Positions 5,119 to 5,363 of a stretch of 5,363 bases of DNA are shown piece by piece. The notes below the pieces were generated by a model, which did not search any database, had not been told where the DNA came from, and saw only the letters and a program-made list of their open reading frames with translations. The DNA is from JAJUFS01 sp964599565 (lineage in GTDB: Bacteria > Pseudomonadota > Gammaproteobacteria > Natronospirales > JAJUFS01). A program made the position numbers and the translations under genes. The DNA is taken from positions 1 through 5,363 of the forward strand of contig CAZRFE010000116.1 of the NCBI GenBank assembly GCA_964599565.1, written 5' to 3'. Positions within the stretch are counted from its first letter, which is position 1. Each line of letters opens with the position of its first letter.

Positions 5119-5363
5119 ATGAACCTTCGTCCACTTCACGATCGCGTGATCATCAAGCGCCTGGAAGCCGAGACCAAGTCGGCCGGTGGCATCGTGATCC
5201 CCGATTCCGCCACCGAAAAGCCGATCAAGGGTGAAGTCATTGCCGTGGGCAAGGGCAAGATCCTGGAGAGCGGCGATGTGCGTCCCCTGGACCTCAAGGT
5301 CGGCGACAAGGTGCTGTTCGGCAAGTACAGCGGCACCGAGGTCAAGGTGGAAGGCGAGGAACT
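5119..5363 (+). CDS. groES: Co-chaperonin GroES (partial, 3' end outside window)
   Basis: GroES forms the heptameric 10-kDa lid that caps GroEL and encloses folding substrates in the cytoplasm. The visible 81 residues begin MNLRPLHDRVIIKRLEAET. The mobile loop that contacts GroEL covers about residues 16-33, with the GGIVIP motif at 23-28. EVIAVGKGK (39-47), SGDVRPLDLKVGDKVLFGKY (51-70) and SGTEVKVEGEE (71-81) are all typical. The family is about 95-97 residues, so roughly 15 C-terminal residues lie beyond the right edge. groEL would be expected immediately downstream. Regulation is visible upstream: a heat-shock-like promoter, a CIRCE operator and a leader of about 140 bases. Codon use is strongly biased to C/G-ending codons, as expected for a highly expressed gene. 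Confidence 0.98.
   Translation, partial: MNLRPLHDRVIIKRLEAETKSAGGIVIPDSATEKPIKGEVIAVGKGKILESGDVRPLDLKVGDKVLFGKYSGTEVKVEGEE

Overview
The window carries conserved housekeeping genes of a fairly GC-rich proteobacterium, most likely a gammaproteobacterium. BCCP (AccB) closely resembles the Enterobacteria/Pseudomonas type, aroQ sits directly upstream of accB, and cutA–dsbD lies near groES. In E. coli, dsbD and cutA also sit close to groES-groEL. An HrcA-type CIRCE operator at groES is typical, among gammaproteobacteria, of Xanthomonadales-like lineages, so I lean that way. The taxonomic call is inference.

Layout. Positions 1-392 (minus) hold the 5' part of accB, which runs off the left edge. Positions 444-884 (minus) hold aroQ, probably starting at TTG. 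The two look like one transcription unit reading leftward, with a candidate promoter near 995-1023. A clear intrinsic terminator (1111-1140, minus) ends the next unit, which reads leftward as eamA-type transporter (3921-4763), cutA (3537-3854), dsbD (1747-3540) and tlpA-like thioredoxin (1165-1737). cutA and dsbD overlap by four bases and dsbD and tlpA are nine bases apart, so these three are almost certainly co-transcribed. The transporter is separated by 66 bases with no visible terminator.

A 355-base divergent intergenic region (4764-5118) separates the transporter from groES (5119 to the right edge, plus strand). It holds a groES promoter that can be read as sigma-70 or sigma-32 type, a near-perfect CIRCE operator just downstream, a GC-rich leader with competing secondary structures, and on the transporter side a candidate -10 next to an inverted repeat.

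Functionally, DsbD carries electrons from cytoplasmic thioredoxin to the periplasm, and the adjacent membrane-anchored TlpA-like protein is a natural recipient. CutA is a small trimeric protein historically tied to metal tolerance. AroQ supplies the shikimate pathway, and AccB carries biotin for the first step of fatty acid synthesis. GroES is the co-chaperonin of GroEL. All genes look intact apart from the two cut by the window edges. I see no insertion sequence, CRISPR array, tRNA, rRNA or prophage, and no undescribed system. The most interesting parts are the regulatory elements between the transporter and groES.
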